Shown here one piece after another: positions 26,915 to 35,929 of a stretch of DNA of 64,000 nucleotides (within the stretch, counting starts at the first letter, position 1; every line of letters starts with the position of its first letter). Both the position numbers and the translations under genes were made by a program. Under the pieces are notes generated by a model that did no database searches, was not told the origin of the DNA, and saw only the letters and a list, made by a program, of their open reading frames with translations. The stretch covers positions 186,001 to 250,000 of the forward strand of contig NZ_FNNV01000005.1 of NCBI RefSeq assembly GCF_900106745.1, read 5' to 3'. Source of the DNA: Paenibacillus sp. CF384. Lineage in GTDB: Bacteria; Bacillota; Bacilli; Paenibacillales; Paenibacillaceae.

Positions 26915-28148
26915 TTATTTTGTCCCTCCGTTTTTTTTCCATTCACTCCCCGAGCGCTGGCGGAGCACGTACATCAAATAAACGACCAGATACAGAACAT
27001 ACATAATACCCGATAACAGGAACATTGTGGCATAGCCAGTCATCGACACAACTACCCCAAGCAGAATAGAGCCAAATCCGATCCCGATATCTAAGAAGTT
27101 ATAATAGGTCGCTGAAGCAACTCCGCGGCGTTCCGGTTCAACCAGGTTAATGACCCAAGCCTGCAGAGCCGGGAACATAGCGCCAAAACCAGCCCCACTG
27201 AATATCCCTGCGAGCATAAGCATTGCCATCGAATCCGTATAGTACAACAGCACACAGCCGATGATACAAAGGATCGCCGCTCCGACCAGCACCCAGAACG
27301 GCCCTTTCCGATCGAACAATGGACCGCTCACGAACCGGATTAACACCTCACTGATTGCCACAACAAGGAAAAAGTAACCGGTCTCCTTGATACCGATTTC
27401 CATGCTGAACAAGGTCACAAAGCTGAGTAGTCCTCCAAAGGAGAACCCAACAAATAAACCAAGGGTTGATGGCACAAGCACTTTTGGCTCGATAATCCCA
27501 GCCCATGCCGCCGGCTTCTTCCCTGTTGAATGAGGCTCTACGGGTTCCGTTGCTATTGTTCCTGTACTCTCCTTTGCCTGAGCTCCAGTCTTCCGAATGA
27601 GCAGTGTCATGACCAATGTAATAGCAAGAATGATCACTCCAGCGCCGAACAAGCCGGTATAATTGTAATGCTCCAGGAGCCATAATCCGAGCAACGGCCC
27701 AAGCGAGAAGGAGACCGCATTGCCCATTGCAAAATACCCCATCCCTTCCCCTCGTCGTGCAGAAGGAATCACGTCGGAGACAAGTGTGACATAAAGGGCA
27801 GTCGCAATACCAAAGCCAAAACCATGGATAACCCGAAGCAGAAGCAGTGCAGAGATTGAATCGACTGCATAATGCCCCGTCATGCCTATAAGACTAATGG
27901 CCACACCGATAAGGAGCAATTTTCGCTTACCGAACTTTCGCAGCCCGATACTAATCAGGAGCCTAGACAGGACTGCTGAGAAAGTAAAGATACCCAGCAT
28001 CATCCCGATCTGCGACCCACTCCCTCCACGCTCAATCTGCAAATATTGGAAGTGTAGGCAGCAGCATTTCGATTGCAACAAATAAGAGCAGATTCGAGAG
28101 TCCGAGCAGGATAAAGTTTCGTGTCCAGAGCTTCTCTGTCGATCTCAT
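26915..28148 (-). pseudogene. MFS transporter with an apparent N-terminal frameshift
   Basis: The main frame encodes a 12-helix-type major facilitator (helices, GKRKLLLIGVAISLIG loop between TM2 and TM3, RHGFGFG-like TM4), but its first 15 residues (MLQSKCCCLHFQYLQ) are not transporter-like. In the next frame from 28148 (or 28154) the DNA encodes a normal MFS start: RSTEKLWTRNFILLGLSNLL... then MLLPTLPIFAD and a TGA. Removing one T near 28034-28036 joins FAD to ERGGSGSQIGMMLGIF and restores one protein of about 410 aa. GGAAG lies 8 nt before ATG 28148. Either the gene is broken or the read has a one-base error. Confidence 0.8.
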
Positions 28149-28206
28149 ATCCATTCACTTCCAATCCGTTTGAATTTCCCCACTAACGCCCAGTCCTTTC
28201 TCCAAA

Positions 28207-28248
28207 ATAATAAGTCAGCGCCGCTCAGTGGCTGCGCTGACTTATTAT
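28207..28248. terminator. Intrinsic terminator after the alpha/beta hydrolase gene
   Basis: A 15-bp perfect stem (ATAATAAGTCAGCGC and its complement) with a 12-nt loop. On the minus strand the stem end and tail read TTATTATTTTGG. It lies 19 bp past the hydrolase stop codon. Confidence 0.85.
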
Positions 28249-28266
28249 CCGTTTTCTCTGATTTAT

Positions 28267-29292
28267 TTATTTCCTAGCTGCTTCATACAGTTTCTTCTCC
28301 AAATATGCAGGCTTCGAATAAGCGGTCGACATATGATCCCCGTCACCGGTAATGAGTCGGAATTGGCCTAAGTGGCTGGATTGCGCAGGATGGAAACTAT
28401 ATTTCTCACCCTGCGGCGCTACCATGTCGGATGTGAGATAGAGATAGCTTTTGGGAATATGCAGGTTATAGAACTTCTTCAAATCCAGCTTTTGCAGCAG
28501 CGGAGTAGCTGGTTCAGGTTTCGCGCTTTGATAAATTTGTTTCGCCAAACTGTCGCTTGCTAAATTCACGAACCCGTCTCGGAATAACGGATACGGCATA
28601 GGAATGGTATTATTGCCGGAAGCTTCGATTAATTGACCAAAGGCTCCTTGCAGTTCAGGCGGAAGCTGGTCTGCTACACTCTGTCCGTCAAGCGGAACAA
28701 AGGCATCGAAGAATACTAAGCGATCAATGCGATCGGGTATTTGCTCCGCGACTTTCTGAATAATGGAACCGCCGAAGCTGTGTCCGACAAGCACGATATG
28801 AGTCAGTTTCTTGGCTTTAATATCGTTCACGATCGATTCCACGATCGCTTCATGGGCTACTTTAGGATCATACTGCTTGCCATGACCCGCGTATTCAGGT
28901 GCATAAGCGGCATGGCCGTTTCTTTTCAGTTCCACAACTGTCTTGTCCCAGAAGCTGGCATCGGACCAAGAACCATGGATAAGCACAAAATTCAAAGGCT
29001 CCTGTTTATTAGCTTTGACTGCTGCTTGAGCAATCTCGCTGGATGAAGCGTAGGATACCCCATTTTTCACGAATGGTTTCAACACATTCTGTCCGTCAAT
29101 TTGCAGATAACCGGTAGCAGGGTCGAAGTACAGACGATCAGGGCCGATGTCATACATCTGGGATAAAGTTGCTTTTACAGGTAAGGCATTAGATGCTGCT
29201 TGAGCGGTACTAACGTTCCCCCATTGGGATCCCGTTAACAAAACAGCGGTCATCAGAGCAGTTCCAGCCACTTTTACTTTTATTGAAGTCAT
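28267..29292 (-). CDS. Secreted alpha/beta hydrolase
   Basis: A 341-aa protein. I place the start at 29292 because AAGGAG is 9 nt upstream and it gives a signal peptide ending VSTAQAAS; the longer frame to 29427 adds about 45 implausible residues and crosses a terminator. After the signal come a short stretch like a copper-amine-oxidase-N repeat (about 55-90), then an alpha/beta hydrolase fold: oxyanion HGSWSDASFW, nucleophile elbow GHSFGG, and a C-terminal His in GDGDHMS. The substrate is unknown; esterase or lipase-like activity is possible. Confidence 0.85.
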   Translation of the reverse strand: MTSIKVKVAGTALMTAVLLTGSQWGNVSTAQAASNALPVKATLSQMYDIGPDRLYFDPATGYLQIDGQNVLKPFVKNGVSYASSSEIAQAAVKANKQEPLNFVLIHGSWSDASFWDKTVVELKRNGHAAYAPEYAGHGKQYDPKVAHEAIVESIVNDIKAKKLTHIVLVGHSFGGSIIQKVAEQIPDRIDRLVFFDAFVPLDGQSVADQLPPELQGAFGQLIEASGNNTIPMPYPLFRDGFVNLASDSLAKQIYQSAKPEPATPLLQKLDLKKFYNLHIPKSYLYLTSDMVAPQGEKYSFHPAQSSHLGQFRLITGDGDHMSTAYSKPAYLEKKLYEAARK

Positions 29293-29430
29293 TATCATCT
29301 TCTCCTTTGATAGTGAGTTATTTGAAAATCGTTTGTTGCTTGGGTTTTGTTTGCTGTCGACAAGTAGAATCATAACATCGCCGAAACAAGCAATCTGTAA
29401 CTTCATCACATAAGGGTTCTCTTCCATGAA

Positions 29431-29469
29431 AAATTAAAAAGGACTGTGCCTGATAAGCTGCAAAGTCCT
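29431..29469 (-). terminator. Terminator-like hairpin upstream of the hydrolase gene
   Basis: The 6-bp arms AGGACT and AGTCCT enclose an 18-nt loop and are followed on the minus strand by TTTTTAATTTTT. It lies about 140 bp upstream of the hydrolase start and between divergent genes, so it either stops antisense transcription from fabH or acts as a leader attenuator. Confidence 0.6.
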
Positions 29470-29557
29470 GTTTATACATAATAAGACCAACTGTTTAGAA
29501 TATTAGATAGACATGTGTAATAAAAAGGTGTACGCTACTATTATTAATATCAGATCA

Positions 29558-29572
29558 TAGTACCTGGTACTA
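29558..29572. promoter_or_regulatory. FapR operator
   Basis: TAGTACCTGGTACTA is a perfect inverted repeat and matches the Bacillus FapR box. Its last base abuts the fabH ribosome binding site (AAGGAG, 29572-29577), so bound FapR would block transcription of the start region. Malonyl-CoA would relieve repression, by analogy to Bacillus subtilis. Confidence 0.85.
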
Positions 29573-29586
29573 AGGAGATGAAGACC

Positions 29587-30579
29587 ATGCTGCAACATCC
29601 TTTACGATCACTGGCATCTATAACTGCTTTTGGCGCTTATGTCCCTGAACGTGTATTAACGAATGAAGATTTGGAACAGATGGTAGAAACGACGGACGAG
29701 TGGATTTTCCAGCGAACCGGCATCAAAGAAAGACGGATAGCCGCAGACGATCAGTTCTGCAGTGACCTCTGCTTTGGCGCGGTTCGGGACCTGCAGCTCC
29801 GTTATGGAGTTGTGCTCGAGGATGTCGATTATATCCTAGTCGCAACAACTACGCCGGATACCTATTTTCCAAGTATGGCTGCGCGTGTACAGGCTGAGTT
29901 TGGCATTACTTCATGCGGAGCGGCCGATGTGCAAGCGGCTTGCGCTGGTTTTGTCTCGGCACTGCAGCTCGCCAATGGGTTATTGCTCTCAGGTGCTTAT
30001 CACAAAATTCTCGTTATCGGTGCGGAGACGCTGTCCAAAGCGACGGATTACACCGATCGCTCTACATGTATTCTGTTCGGTGACGGTGCCGGAGCGATGC
30101 TCATAGAACGCAGTGAGGACGGGGCATTCCTCGCTTCCTTCAATAATACGAAAGGCAATGATGGCCATCATCTTTACCGCTCTTCGCTTTCTTCCGCCAT
30201 TGACGGCGTGCCGATTCAGACGAACGGCTTGATCGTTCAGAACGGGCGCGAGGTGTATCGCTGGGCGGTAACGACTGTGCCTAAAGGCATTCAAACCATG
30301 ATGGATCAGAACAGCCTGACGCTGGAAGACATCAACTGGTTCGTTCCGCACAGCGCCAATATGCGGATCGTGGAATCAGTTTGCGAGCGAACCGGTATTC
30401 CGCTTGAGAACACGCTGACTAGCATGCGTGAATACGGCAATACGTCTGCAGCTTCCATCCCGCTTGCTCTCGATCTTGCCATCAAGGATAATCGGATCAA
30501 AACCGGTGATCTGGTCTTGCTTTACGGCTTCGGCGGCGGCTTGACGGAGTCCGCTCTGCTGCTTCGCTGGACGTTATAA
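29587..30579 (+). CDS. fabH: Beta-ketoacyl-ACP synthase III
   Basis: A 330-aa FabH that starts fatty-acid synthesis by condensing acyl-CoA with malonyl-ACP. The active-site Cys is in ADVQAACAGFVSAL, the His in WFVPHSANMRI and the Asn in YGNTSAAS. ATG 29587 is chosen because AAGGAG lies 9 nt upstream; the earlier ATG at 29578 touches the SD. The gene stands apart from any fab cluster, which resembles a second, FapR-controlled copy such as B. subtilis fabHB, rather than the copy next to fabF. Confidence 0.93.
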   Translation: MLQHPLRSLASITAFGAYVPERVLTNEDLEQMVETTDEWIFQRTGIKERRIAADDQFCSDLCFGAVRDLQLRYGVVLEDVDYILVATTTPDTYFPSMAARVQAEFGITSCGAADVQAACAGFVSALQLANGLLLSGAYHKILVIGAETLSKATDYTDRSTCILFGDGAGAMLIERSEDGAFLASFNNTKGNDGHHLYRSSLSSAIDGVPIQTNGLIVQNGREVYRWAVTTVPKGIQTMMDQNSLTLEDINWFVPHSANMRIVESVCERTGIPLENTLTSMREYGNTSAASIPLALDLAIKDNRIKTGDLVLLYGFGGGLTESALLLRWTL

Positions 30580-30588
30580 TCGAAGGCT

Positions 30589-30637
30589 GACAGCCCTTTG
30601 CCAGAAAGTACATGGCGGGGCTGTTTTGTTTTATTTT
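30589..30637 (+). terminator. Intrinsic terminator of fabH
   Basis: CAGCCC (30591) pairs with GGGCTG (30618), with an inner GCC/GGC pairing, followed by TTTTGTTTTATTTT. It lies 10 bp after the fabH stop codon. Confidence 0.85.
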
Positions 30638-30713
30638 GCCCGAAGGGTGGCAAAGGAAGTATACTAGTAGAAATACCAGTCTAAGTTTAAGAGAAAGTGT
30701 AGGTAGCCCGCTT

Positions 30714-31637
30714 ATGAATGATCTGAAACAGGCTTATGAGCTGCTTGGCCTGCCGGAAGGCGCAGCGAAGGAAGATGTGGAGAAACGTTATTTTATTCTA
30801 ATCCGTCGTGACCGGATGACGAAGCAACGCGAAGTAGCCGAGCATACCGAAGAGCAAGGCGTCAGTCTGGAAGAGATCAACCGAGCGTACAAGCTGATCC
30901 TGGAGATGGAAGATCAGAAGACGACGGACCAGTTTAATCAAGCGAATTACGGCAAATATAAGGCGATGGGGCCTTTCGTTCAGAAGACCGAGCACTTCTT
31001 TAACTATTATAAGTTTCATGTTCTTGGTGTAATCGCTGTCATTCTTATTATTATTTTTGGAACACGTGCGTATATCGATCATCGCCATGAGCAGGCTGAG
31101 CTTGCGAAGCTTCCTCCTGTTGATGTGAGCGTTTCCTTCTTCGGCGAATATTTCAGCGAGGACGGCACTTATCCGATGTCCGACCTTAAGCCGCTCGAGA
31201 ACCGGTTCCTCTCGCAGTTCCCGGATTGGAAGCGCGTCACCGTGTTCTTCACGTACGTGCCTTCCCAAATGAACAGCCAGCAGGATTCCGCGATGATTCA
31301 GAAAAGCATGATTGATCTCATGATGAACAAGGCCGATGTCTACATCATGGATAAAGATAACTTCATGAAGCTCGCGCAGGATGGTTCGCTGCTTCCGCTT
31401 GACGGTGCGAATCTAAGCAAGCTGGGGGCTGGCTATAAACCAGAGCAGGCCTTGAAAGCCGTAACTGAAGACGTACCGGAACAACATGTGTACGGCGTCG
31501 ATATCTCGGACAGCCCGCTGATGAAAGGCGTGCCGGTCTTCGGCAAAGAATACATTGCCGGCATCCGGATCAACGGCGAGAAACAAGACAACGCGTTTAA
31601 GTTTATCGCGAATTATTTGGAGCCAGCTGCTAAGTAA
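30714..31637 (+). CDS. J-domain-like membrane protein of unknown function
   Basis: Start placed at ATG 30714 (307 aa), because the longer frame starts inside the fabH terminator. Residues about 1-65 (DLKQAYELLGLPEGAAKEDV, EEINRAYKLIL) resemble a DnaJ-like J-domain, but the HPD tripeptide is absent, replaced by a sequence near IRRDRM. One membrane helix follows (about 105-125, FHVLGVIAVILIIIFG), then an extracytoplasmic domain of about 175 residues. Similar proteins are annotated as hypothetical in Paenibacillus. The role is unknown; loss of HPD argues against classical DnaK stimulation. Confidence 0.75.
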   Translation: MNDLKQAYELLGLPEGAAKEDVEKRYFILIRRDRMTKQREVAEHTEEQGVSLEEINRAYKLILEMEDQKTTDQFNQANYGKYKAMGPFVQKTEHFFNYYKFHVLGVIAVILIIIFGTRAYIDHRHEQAELAKLPPVDVSVSFFGEYFSEDGTYPMSDLKPLENRFLSQFPDWKRVTVFFTYVPSQMNSQQDSAMIQKSMIDLMMNKADVYIMDKDNFMKLAQDGSLLPLDGANLSKLGAGYKPEQALKAVTEDVPEQHVYGVDISDSPLMKGVPVFGKEYIAGIRINGEKQDNAFKFIANYLEPAAK

Positions 31638-31647
31638 AGATAAGAGT

Positions 31648-31693
31648 AAGGGCCGTACCTGGAGTCAACTTCGTTGACTTAGGTACGGCCCTT
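31648..31693 (+). terminator. Long hairpin after the J-domain-like gene
   Basis: The 13-nt arms AAGGGCCGTACCT and AGGTACGGCCCTT enclose a second inner stem (GTCAAC/GTTGAC). A T-tract is weak, but the position 10 bp after the stop codon fits a terminator or a 3' stabiliser. Confidence 0.65.
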
Positions 31694-31714
31694 GTTGGTG
31701 TTGGCGGGCTGATT

Positions 31715-32215
31715 GTTTCGCCGACATTCTTGTACAAGTAACCTCAATCTCCTGCTTGCCAGCTCGATAAGCGGTATATCCGCTTACGGTTTGCTAAAAC
31801 GAGCAAACTTCACTCCCTTAGCGAAATAGCCGCTTACAGCGTCGAAATTCTTGTAAACTAACCACAATCTCTTACTTGCCAGCTCGATAAGCGATATATC
31901 CGCTTACAGTTTGCAAAAACGAGCAAACTTCACTCCTTTAGCGAAATAGCCGCTTACAGCGCTGAGATTCTTGTAAACTAACCACAATCTCCTACTTGCC
32001 AGCTCGATATGCGGTATATCCTCTTACGGGCTGCAAAAACGAGCAAAACTCACTCCCTTAGCGAAATAGCCGCTTACAGCGTCGAAATTCTTGTAAACTA
32101 ACCTCAATCTCCTGCTTGCCAGCTCGATAAGCGATATAGCCGCTTACGGTTTGCTAAAACGAGCAAACCTCACTCCCTTAGCGAAATAGTCGCTTACAGC
32201 GCTGAGATTACTTTT
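31715..32215. repeat. Palindrome array B2 (TAAGCG/CGCTTA arms)
   Basis: Palindromes start at 31768, 31818, 31888, 31938, 32008, 32058, 32128 and 32178: strict alternation of 50- and 70-bp steps, so a 120-bp unit repeated four times. Hairpin cores are TAAGCGGTATATCCGCTTA and TTAGCGAAATAGCCGCTTA. Spacers include AAAACGAGCAAACTTCACTC and ATTCTTGTAAACTAACC. It shares arms, period and the last spacer with B1. Confidence 0.92.
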
Positions 32216-32216
32216 A

Positions 32217-32600
32217 GGTTAGTTTCCGTGCTGAGAGTCGCATTTGGCGACTCTCAGCAGCTTTTAGGCGGTGTTCAGCGACTGAGAGTCGGATTTATCG
32301 ACTCTCAGCTCTCGCCGACATCGCTATATGGTTAGTTTCCGTGCTGAGCGTCGCGTTTGGCGAATCTCAGCATCTTTTAGGCGGTGTTTGGCAACTGAGA
32401 GTCGGATTTATCGACTCTCAGCTCTCGCCGACATCACTATATGGTTAGTTTCCGTACTGAGAGTCGCGTTTGGCGACTCTCAGCATCTTTTAGGCGGTGT
32501 TCAGCGACTGAGAGTCGGATTTATCGACTCTCAGCTCTCGCCGACATCGCTATATGGTTAGTTTCCGTGCTGAGAGTCGCGTTTGGCGAATCTCGCAGCT
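32217..32600. repeat. Palindrome array A2 (CTGAGAGTC/GACTCTCAG arms)
   Basis: Palindromes start at 32231, 32282, 32344, 32395, 32457, 32508 and 32570, with steps of exactly 51 and 62 bp in alternation. GTTAGTTTCCGT recurs every 113 bp. The last palindrome ends about 2 bp before the stop codon of the minus-strand araM gene. It follows B2 directly; the step between the two families is 53 bp. Confidence 0.93.
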
Positions 32601-32601
32601 C

Positions 32602-33738
32602 TCAAGAACGCTCCCGCAGCACCAGATGCTTCAAGCCCGTGTAGCGATCCCGCAGCTTATGCGCTTCTTGCATCGCTTCGGCGATGAGCGCGTCGGACAG
32701 GCCGATCTCGGCCGGATCGGACGGTCCGCCGGCTGCGCGGAGCCAGTCCCGCAGCTGGTCGGCATGCGGAAGCGAGCCGTAGATGGCGGGGTACTCCGCG
32801 GCAAGCTGCTCGCCGTACAGCTCGGCGAGCAGCACCGAAGCGACGCCGACCTTGGCCCCGTGCAGCAGCTGCCTACGGCCCTCGCGGATGTACGCCATCT
32901 CGAAATGATGCGACAAATGATGCTCGCCCCCAGACGCCGGGCGAGAATGTCCCACAAGCAGCATGGACCAGCCGGACAGCAGCAGCGCCTCCATCAGCAC
33001 GCCAACCCCGCTAAGCGAGCCGGTTGCGATCTCGTTCACGTTCGCGATGCACGTCATGAGCGCCTGCTCGGTGAGCTCATAAGCCAGCGGGCAGAACGGC
33101 TCGCCTGCCAGCTCATGCGAGAATCGCCAATCGGCAAGCGACGTAAACTTGCCGAGCATATCGGCAAAGCCCGCTGCCGTAAGTCGCTGCGGCGCAGCAG
33201 CAAGGACATGCAAATCCGCGAATACGGCGCAAGGCGCGACGGCCGGAACCGTTATTTTCACGCCATCGACAATGATCGGCGCACCAACGGAGGTGAATCC
33301 GTCCACCGATGCCGCTGTCGGAACGGATACGAAATCGCGTCCCGTCTGATAACACACGAACCGCACGATATCGTGGATCGTGCCCGACCCTACGGCCAGA
33401 ACCGCCTTAACATGCGGCGGGGTTTCCAGCATCAATTGCACGATCGTCCGCTCATCCGCGATGACATCCCCTTGGGCATTCGGCTTCAGCTCGCAAACCC
33501 GGAAAGCCACGCCTGCCCCCTCCAAATGCGCAGCAAGCTCTTTTCCGGCAGCATCCCACGTATTCGCATCGACAACAAGCACGACCTCGCCGTATCCTCG
33601 CTCTCGCACAAAAGGAGCAACTTCACGCAACGCACCTGAATCCAGCACGCCTGCCATCTCAATCGGGGCAAACACAACCCCTTCCGACTTCTCTCTGGCT
33701 GCAGCGTTTACTTCGTCTAATGCCAATTGGATATTCAT
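32602..33738 (-). CDS. araM: sn-Glycerol-1-phosphate dehydrogenase
   Basis: A 378-aa member of the AraM/EgsA family. GSGTIHDIVRF and VPTAASVDGFTS form the NAD and substrate site; the metal ligands are Asp/His in FADMLGKFTSLADW, GEHHLSHHFEM and LLHGAKVGV. It reduces dihydroxyacetone phosphate to sn-glycerol-1-phosphate, used in Bacillus for heptaprenylglyceryl phosphate. AGAGGAA is 8 nt before ATG 33738; GTG 33744 is too close to it. It is not next to araBAD here, but near glycosyltransferase and sulfotransferase genes. Confidence 0.92.
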   Translation of the reverse strand: MNIQLALDEVNAAAREKSEGVVFAPIEMAGVLDSGALREVAPFVRERGYGEVVLVVDANTWDAAGKELAAHLEGAGVAFRVCELKPNAQGDVIADERTIVQLMLETPPHVKAVLAVGSGTIHDIVRFVCYQTGRDFVSVPTAASVDGFTSVGAPIIVDGVKITVPAVAPCAVFADLHVLAAAPQRLTAAGFADMLGKFTSLADWRFSHELAGEPFCPLAYELTEQALMTCIANVNEIATGSLSGVGVLMEALLLSGWSMLLVGHSRPASGGEHHLSHHFEMAYIREGRRQLLHGAKVGVASVLLAELYGEQLAAEYPAIYGSLPHADQLRDWLRAAGGPSDPAEIGLSDALIAEAMQEAHKLRDRYTGLKHLVLRERS

Positions 33739-33943
33739 TCCCACCGTTCCTCTCGCATGTATAGATGCTCTGAAACTTCGTCCTTTTCAGTATACATCGT
33801 TGCGCATGAAAATCACGCTTTAAGATAGGTTCCTATCCATAGTTGATACTTATCTCCCACTGATCAACAACTACCCACACGCGCTTCTATTCTTCCACAT
33901 ATTGTAATCATAAGTGTTTGCTAGATAGGGAGGTTCGCAACTG

Positions 33944-35032
33944 ATGAAGCTGCTATTCACGTATTTTATTCCAAGCGGCGGGATCGAAACGCTGAATCGG
34001 CTGCGCTATCATGCGCTTCGCGCGGTTGGCATAGAGGCGCACGCGCTCTATTTGTGGGATGGCGCAGGTAGGCAGAATATGATTGGCATCCCTCATTTTG
34101 TCACCAACAGTAATGAGGAGATTCAAGCGATTCTAGCTGCGCATCAATATGATGCCATTATTGTAACCTGTGACCATCTTATGCTGGAACGGCTGTACGG
34201 ACTTGGTTACCGGGGCGCCATGATTTACGAGGCTCAAGGCCTCGGCACGAAGGAGCAAGCATTGGCTACATTTGCATTTGCCTCCGGTTATATTCGCACG
34301 TATGCCAGAGCTGCCATTAGCCCGCCGACCTCGCATCTTATGGGGCTTTTTCAAACCTACCTGGGTACCCTCCCCCGATTCTATGTGCAAAATATGATCG
34401 ATACGGCCAGCTTCATCCACCATCATGTGCCACTATTGAATCCTACCGGTGCGCCGATCCTAGGCTGGATCGGTCGTCTGGAGCGCAACAAAAACTGGCC
34501 GCTTTACTTGTCGATCTGCAGCGAACTGGTCAAGGAGCGCCCAAGTATGCAGGTATGGATTTTTGAAGATGCCACGATTTCAGAACCCGGCGAGCGGGAA
34601 AGATTCTACACCATGCTGTATGAACTCAATCTGCAGAACAATATTACGATACGCTCCAATATGCCGCATAGCCACATGCCCCATTACTTATCCGCAATAG
34701 GGGACTCCGGCGGCATGCTGCTTTCAACCTCGACCACCGAAGGCTTCGGTTATGCTGTCGCAGAAGCGATGAGCTGCCATTGTCCTGTGCTCTCCACCGA
34801 TTCCGACGGCGTGCGCTGCTTCATTACGCATAATCAGACCGGGAAGTTTTTCATGAGTCACACGGTAGAAGAGGCCGTTCGAGAAGCAAAGGATCTCATG
34901 GACAACAAACCGCTAAGAGAGCTCATCGTGCGCGGCGCTAAAGAGCATATCCAAAGCGCATTCTCCCCAAACCGGTATGCAGCTGATTTGATCAATATTT
35001 TCATCGCGCTCCATTTAATGCAGCATGCCTGA
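33944..35032 (+). CDS. Glycosyltransferase, GT-B fold (GT4-like)
   Basis: A 362-aa cytosolic protein. The C-terminal half (GAPILGWIGRLERNKNWPLYL, STTTEGFGYAVAEAMSCHCPVLSTDSDGVRCF) has the GT4 nucleotide-sugar-binding pattern with the EX7E-type Glu pair. The N-terminal domain is the acceptor side. AGGGAGG lies 10 nt upstream of ATG. It is followed by a GT2 gene on the same strand and may act on a shared cell-surface glycan or glycolipid; sugar and acceptor are unknown. Confidence 0.85.
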   Translation: MKLLFTYFIPSGGIETLNRLRYHALRAVGIEAHALYLWDGAGRQNMIGIPHFVTNSNEEIQAILAAHQYDAIIVTCDHLMLERLYGLGYRGAMIYEAQGLGTKEQALATFAFASGYIRTYARAAISPPTSHLMGLFQTYLGTLPRFYVQNMIDTASFIHHHVPLLNPTGAPILGWIGRLERNKNWPLYLSICSELVKERPSMQVWIFEDATISEPGERERFYTMLYELNLQNNITIRSNMPHSHMPHYLSAIGDSGGMLLSTSTTEGFGYAVAEAMSCHCPVLSTDSDGVRCFITHNQTGKFFMSHTVEEAVREAKDLMDNKPLRELIVRGAKEHIQSAFSPNRYAADLINIFIALHLMQHA

Positions 35033-35136
35033 AACACAAAAATGGTCCTCTACCTAAGAACAACCGCTGTGTCTGCATTCGCCCTGTCCCCATATAGTAA
35101 GGATAGATATGAATCCGTCGAGGTGAGAGAAAGACT

Positions 35137-35853
35137 ATGCTGCCAAAAGTGTCGATCGTCATTCCTTTCTATAACGATCCTTATGTTGATCAAGCTATCG
35201 TCAGTGCGCTCTATCAAACCTATCCGAATATCGAAATCATCGTTGTCGATGACGGCTCGACCCGGCATCAGAACGTGATCGCCCCCTATCGCAGCCGCAT
35301 TCATTATCTTGGCAAAAGAAACGGTGGAACAGGCAGCGCACTGAACTACGGCATGACGATGGCCACCGGCAAATACGTCGCTTGGTTAAGTTCTGACGAC
35401 CGGCTCACACCGGATAAAGTGGAACGGCAAGTGGCCTACATGGAACAAACGCAGGCTCGTATCTGCCATACGGATTACCATGTCATTAATGAACACGGGG
35501 CTATTACGGAATATACGGCAGCAGCCAAATATTCGTCAGCCAAAGCGTTCATTAACGGCATACGGCACGGATGTCCGGTCAACGGATGCACGATCATGAT
35601 GACCAAAGAGCTGTTTCACGGTTTAGGGGGCTTCAACGAGGGATTGCCCTATACCCATGACTACGATATGTGGATCCGCGTGCTGCTTTCTCGTGTTGAT
35701 TTTCATTATCTGAATGAGCCGCTGACCTTGTACCGCCGCCACTCCCAGATGGGGACGGTCCGAAACTTCAACACGGTCATGCATGAGGCTAACGGCGTCA
35801 ATGCCAAATACGCCCATCTGCTCGATCAACTGCTCGCAACACTGCCCGGTTAG
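35137..35853 (+). CDS. Glycosyltransferase family 2
   Basis: A 238-aa GT-A enzyme: KVSIVIPFYNDPYVDQAIVSAL start, VVDDGSTRHQN for UDP-sugar binding, WLSSDDRLTPDKVERQV as the DXD-like metal site, and a C-terminal LYRRHSQMGT-type end. It has no membrane anchor. It is 104 bp downstream of the GT4 gene, probably the same transcript. AGGTGAGAG precedes ATG. Confidence 0.9.
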   Translation: MLPKVSIVIPFYNDPYVDQAIVSALYQTYPNIEIIVVDDGSTRHQNVIAPYRSRIHYLGKRNGGTGSALNYGMTMATGKYVAWLSSDDRLTPDKVERQVAYMEQTQARICHTDYHVINEHGAITEYTAAAKYSSAKAFINGIRHGCPVNGCTIMMTKELFHGLGGFNEGLPYTHDYDMWIRVLLSRVDFHYLNEPLTLYRRHSQMGTVRNFNTVMHEANGVNAKYAHLLDQLLATLPG

Positions 35854-35867
35854 CTAATTCGACAAGA

Positions 35868-35910
35868 AGAGAATGCCTGCTGATAGGATTATCGGCGGTG
35901 GGCATTCTCT
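35868..35910. terminator. Intrinsic terminator between GT2 and sulfotransferase genes
   Basis: The 10-bp arms AGAGAATGCC and GGCATTCTCT flank a partly paired 23-nt loop and are followed by TTATTGTTG on the plus strand. It can serve the convergent genes on both sides. Confidence 0.85.
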
Positions 35911-35929
35911 TTATTGTTGTAAGGCCTAA

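Noticed and set aside
28267-29427. Longer start of the alpha/beta hydrolase
   Set aside because: It would begin at a terminator tail and put 45 residues before a clear signal peptide; ATG 29292 has AAGGAG.
32328-32644. Overlapping plus-strand frames of 60-80 aa in array A2
   Set aside because: Same reason: repetitive array sequence read as protein.
32554-33639. Long plus-strand frame opposite araM (361 aa)
   Set aside because: Antisense shadow of a clear AraM gene in GC-rich DNA; its product is Arg/His-rich and has no family.
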